From CAVPDE01 sp964580575 (lineage in GTDB: Bacteria > Desulfobacterota > DSM-4660 > Desulfatiglandales > HGW-15): DNA of 14,622 nucleotides. The position numbers were made by a program, and so were the translations under genes. The first letter of the stretch is position 1. Each line of letters opens with the position of its first letter. The DNA lies in contig CAZOLJ010000100.1 in NCBI GenBank assembly GCA_964580575.1, forward strand, positions 1 to 14,622, in the 5' to 3' direction. Under the pieces are notes generated by a model. That model was not told the origin of the DNA and searched no databases. It saw only the letters and a program-made list of their open reading frames with translations. Below are positions 14,238-14,622 of this stretch, piece by piece.

Positions 14238-14622
14238 ATGATTGCACTCAGCCGCATATGGAAAGTCTATTTCATCTATACGGTCCTATTGGTCGTCGGA
14301 GTGGCGCTTGCAGGGTTTGTTTTGGAGGCTCAGGTGAAAAAAAACCTCATCGAACATCTTGAAGAGGACGCCCTGACGCTGGCGAAGGTGATGGCCCATT
14401 CGCTGCCGGACTCAGAAGACTCCTCCGTCCTTGACGAGTTCTGCGATTCTTTGAAAAACGTTGCAGATGTTCGTATCACGTTGCTCGATAAAGACGCAAA
14501 GGTGATCGGGGAATCGGACACGGACATAGAGGGGACGTCAACGAAGCTGGACAGACCCGAAGTGCAAGAAGCCCTTGAAAAAGGGCAGGGAAGCACTATC
14601 CGTTTCAGCAAGACGTTGAGGA
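14238..14622 (+). CDS. PhoR-like sensor histidine kinase, N-terminal part
   Basis: The frame opens at ATG 14238, with AGGAGG at 14228-14233 directly after the Pit stop, and stays open to the window end (128 codons). A membrane segment at about 11-30 (YFIYTVLLVVGVALAGFVL) is followed by an extracytoplasmic region. That region contains DVRITLLDKDAKVIGESDTD, then the Asn/Asp-rich RPEVQEALEKGQGSTIRFSKTL. This pattern is characteristic of the sensor domain of PhoR/ResE/WalK-type kinases (VTLID-DG-V--DS ... RPEV--AL-G--G---R-S-TL). The HAMP, PAS and kinase domains would lie beyond the window. Being 9 bp behind pit, it is probably co-transcribed and may be the phosphate-responsive PhoR. Confidence 0.8.
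   Translation, partial: MIALSRIWKVYFIYTVLLVVGVALAGFVLEAQVKKNLIEHLEEDALTLAKVMAHSLPDSEDSSVLDEFCDSLKNVADVRITLLDKDAKVIGESDTDIEGTSTKLDRPEVQEALEKGQGSTIRFSKTLR

Overview
The window looks like a chromosomal segment of an anaerobic, Deltaproteobacteria-like bacterium (Desulfobacterota or Syntrophobacterales type). This is an inference. It rests on the giant 2-hydroxyacyl-CoA dehydratase activase/DUF2229 proteins, a DUF3047 exported protein, a Cys-motif protein of anaerobe type, and moderate G+C. No rRNA, tRNA, CRISPR array or intact insertion sequence is visible.

Region 1 (1-4240) is an accessory island of toxin-antitoxin-type genes. A strong promoter with an overlapping operator drives vapBC. Next come a 3' remnant of a higB toxin gene and an intact, now orphan, higA antitoxin. 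A DUF4143-type AAA ATPase follows, with a palindrome over its promoter and start codon. Convergent to it is an abiEi/abiEii pair of type IV toxin-antitoxin/abortive-infection type, with its own 10-bp-arm palindrome. A perfect 32-bp direct repeat (1-32 and 1350-1381) sits just upstream of the vapBC promoter and again just upstream of the ATPase promoter. It brackets the vapBC-higA segment and suggests cassette-like assembly.

Region 2 (4398-6609) holds a membrane fatty-acid-hydroxylase/sterol-desaturase family protein and, convergent to it, a protein of unknown function built from two copies of a Cys-containing motif. A short reading frame continues that gene in frame beyond its TGA stop. After this comes a 700-bp stretch with no convincing gene. 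It carries a REP/MITE-like inverted repeat, a clear minus-strand intrinsic terminator and degenerate heptamer repeats.

Region 3 (6610-11907, all minus strand) contains a DUF3047 exported protein, then a 1020-residue protein with two activase (BcrAD/BadFG/HgdC) domains plus a DUF2229 segment, then a 464-residue COG3581-type partner. The last two are usually found as one very large polypeptide or as adjacent genes. They are expected to be a cytoplasmic ATP-using Fe-S system of unknown substrate.

Region 4 (12205-14622, plus strand) is a compact operon-like phosphate module: a two-CBS-domain protein, a DUF47/PhoU-like protein overlapping it by 11 bp, a Pit-family permease, and the N-terminus of a PhoR-like membrane sensor kinase that runs off the window. 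The order suggests coordinated low-affinity phosphate uptake, its accessory regulator and a sensor.
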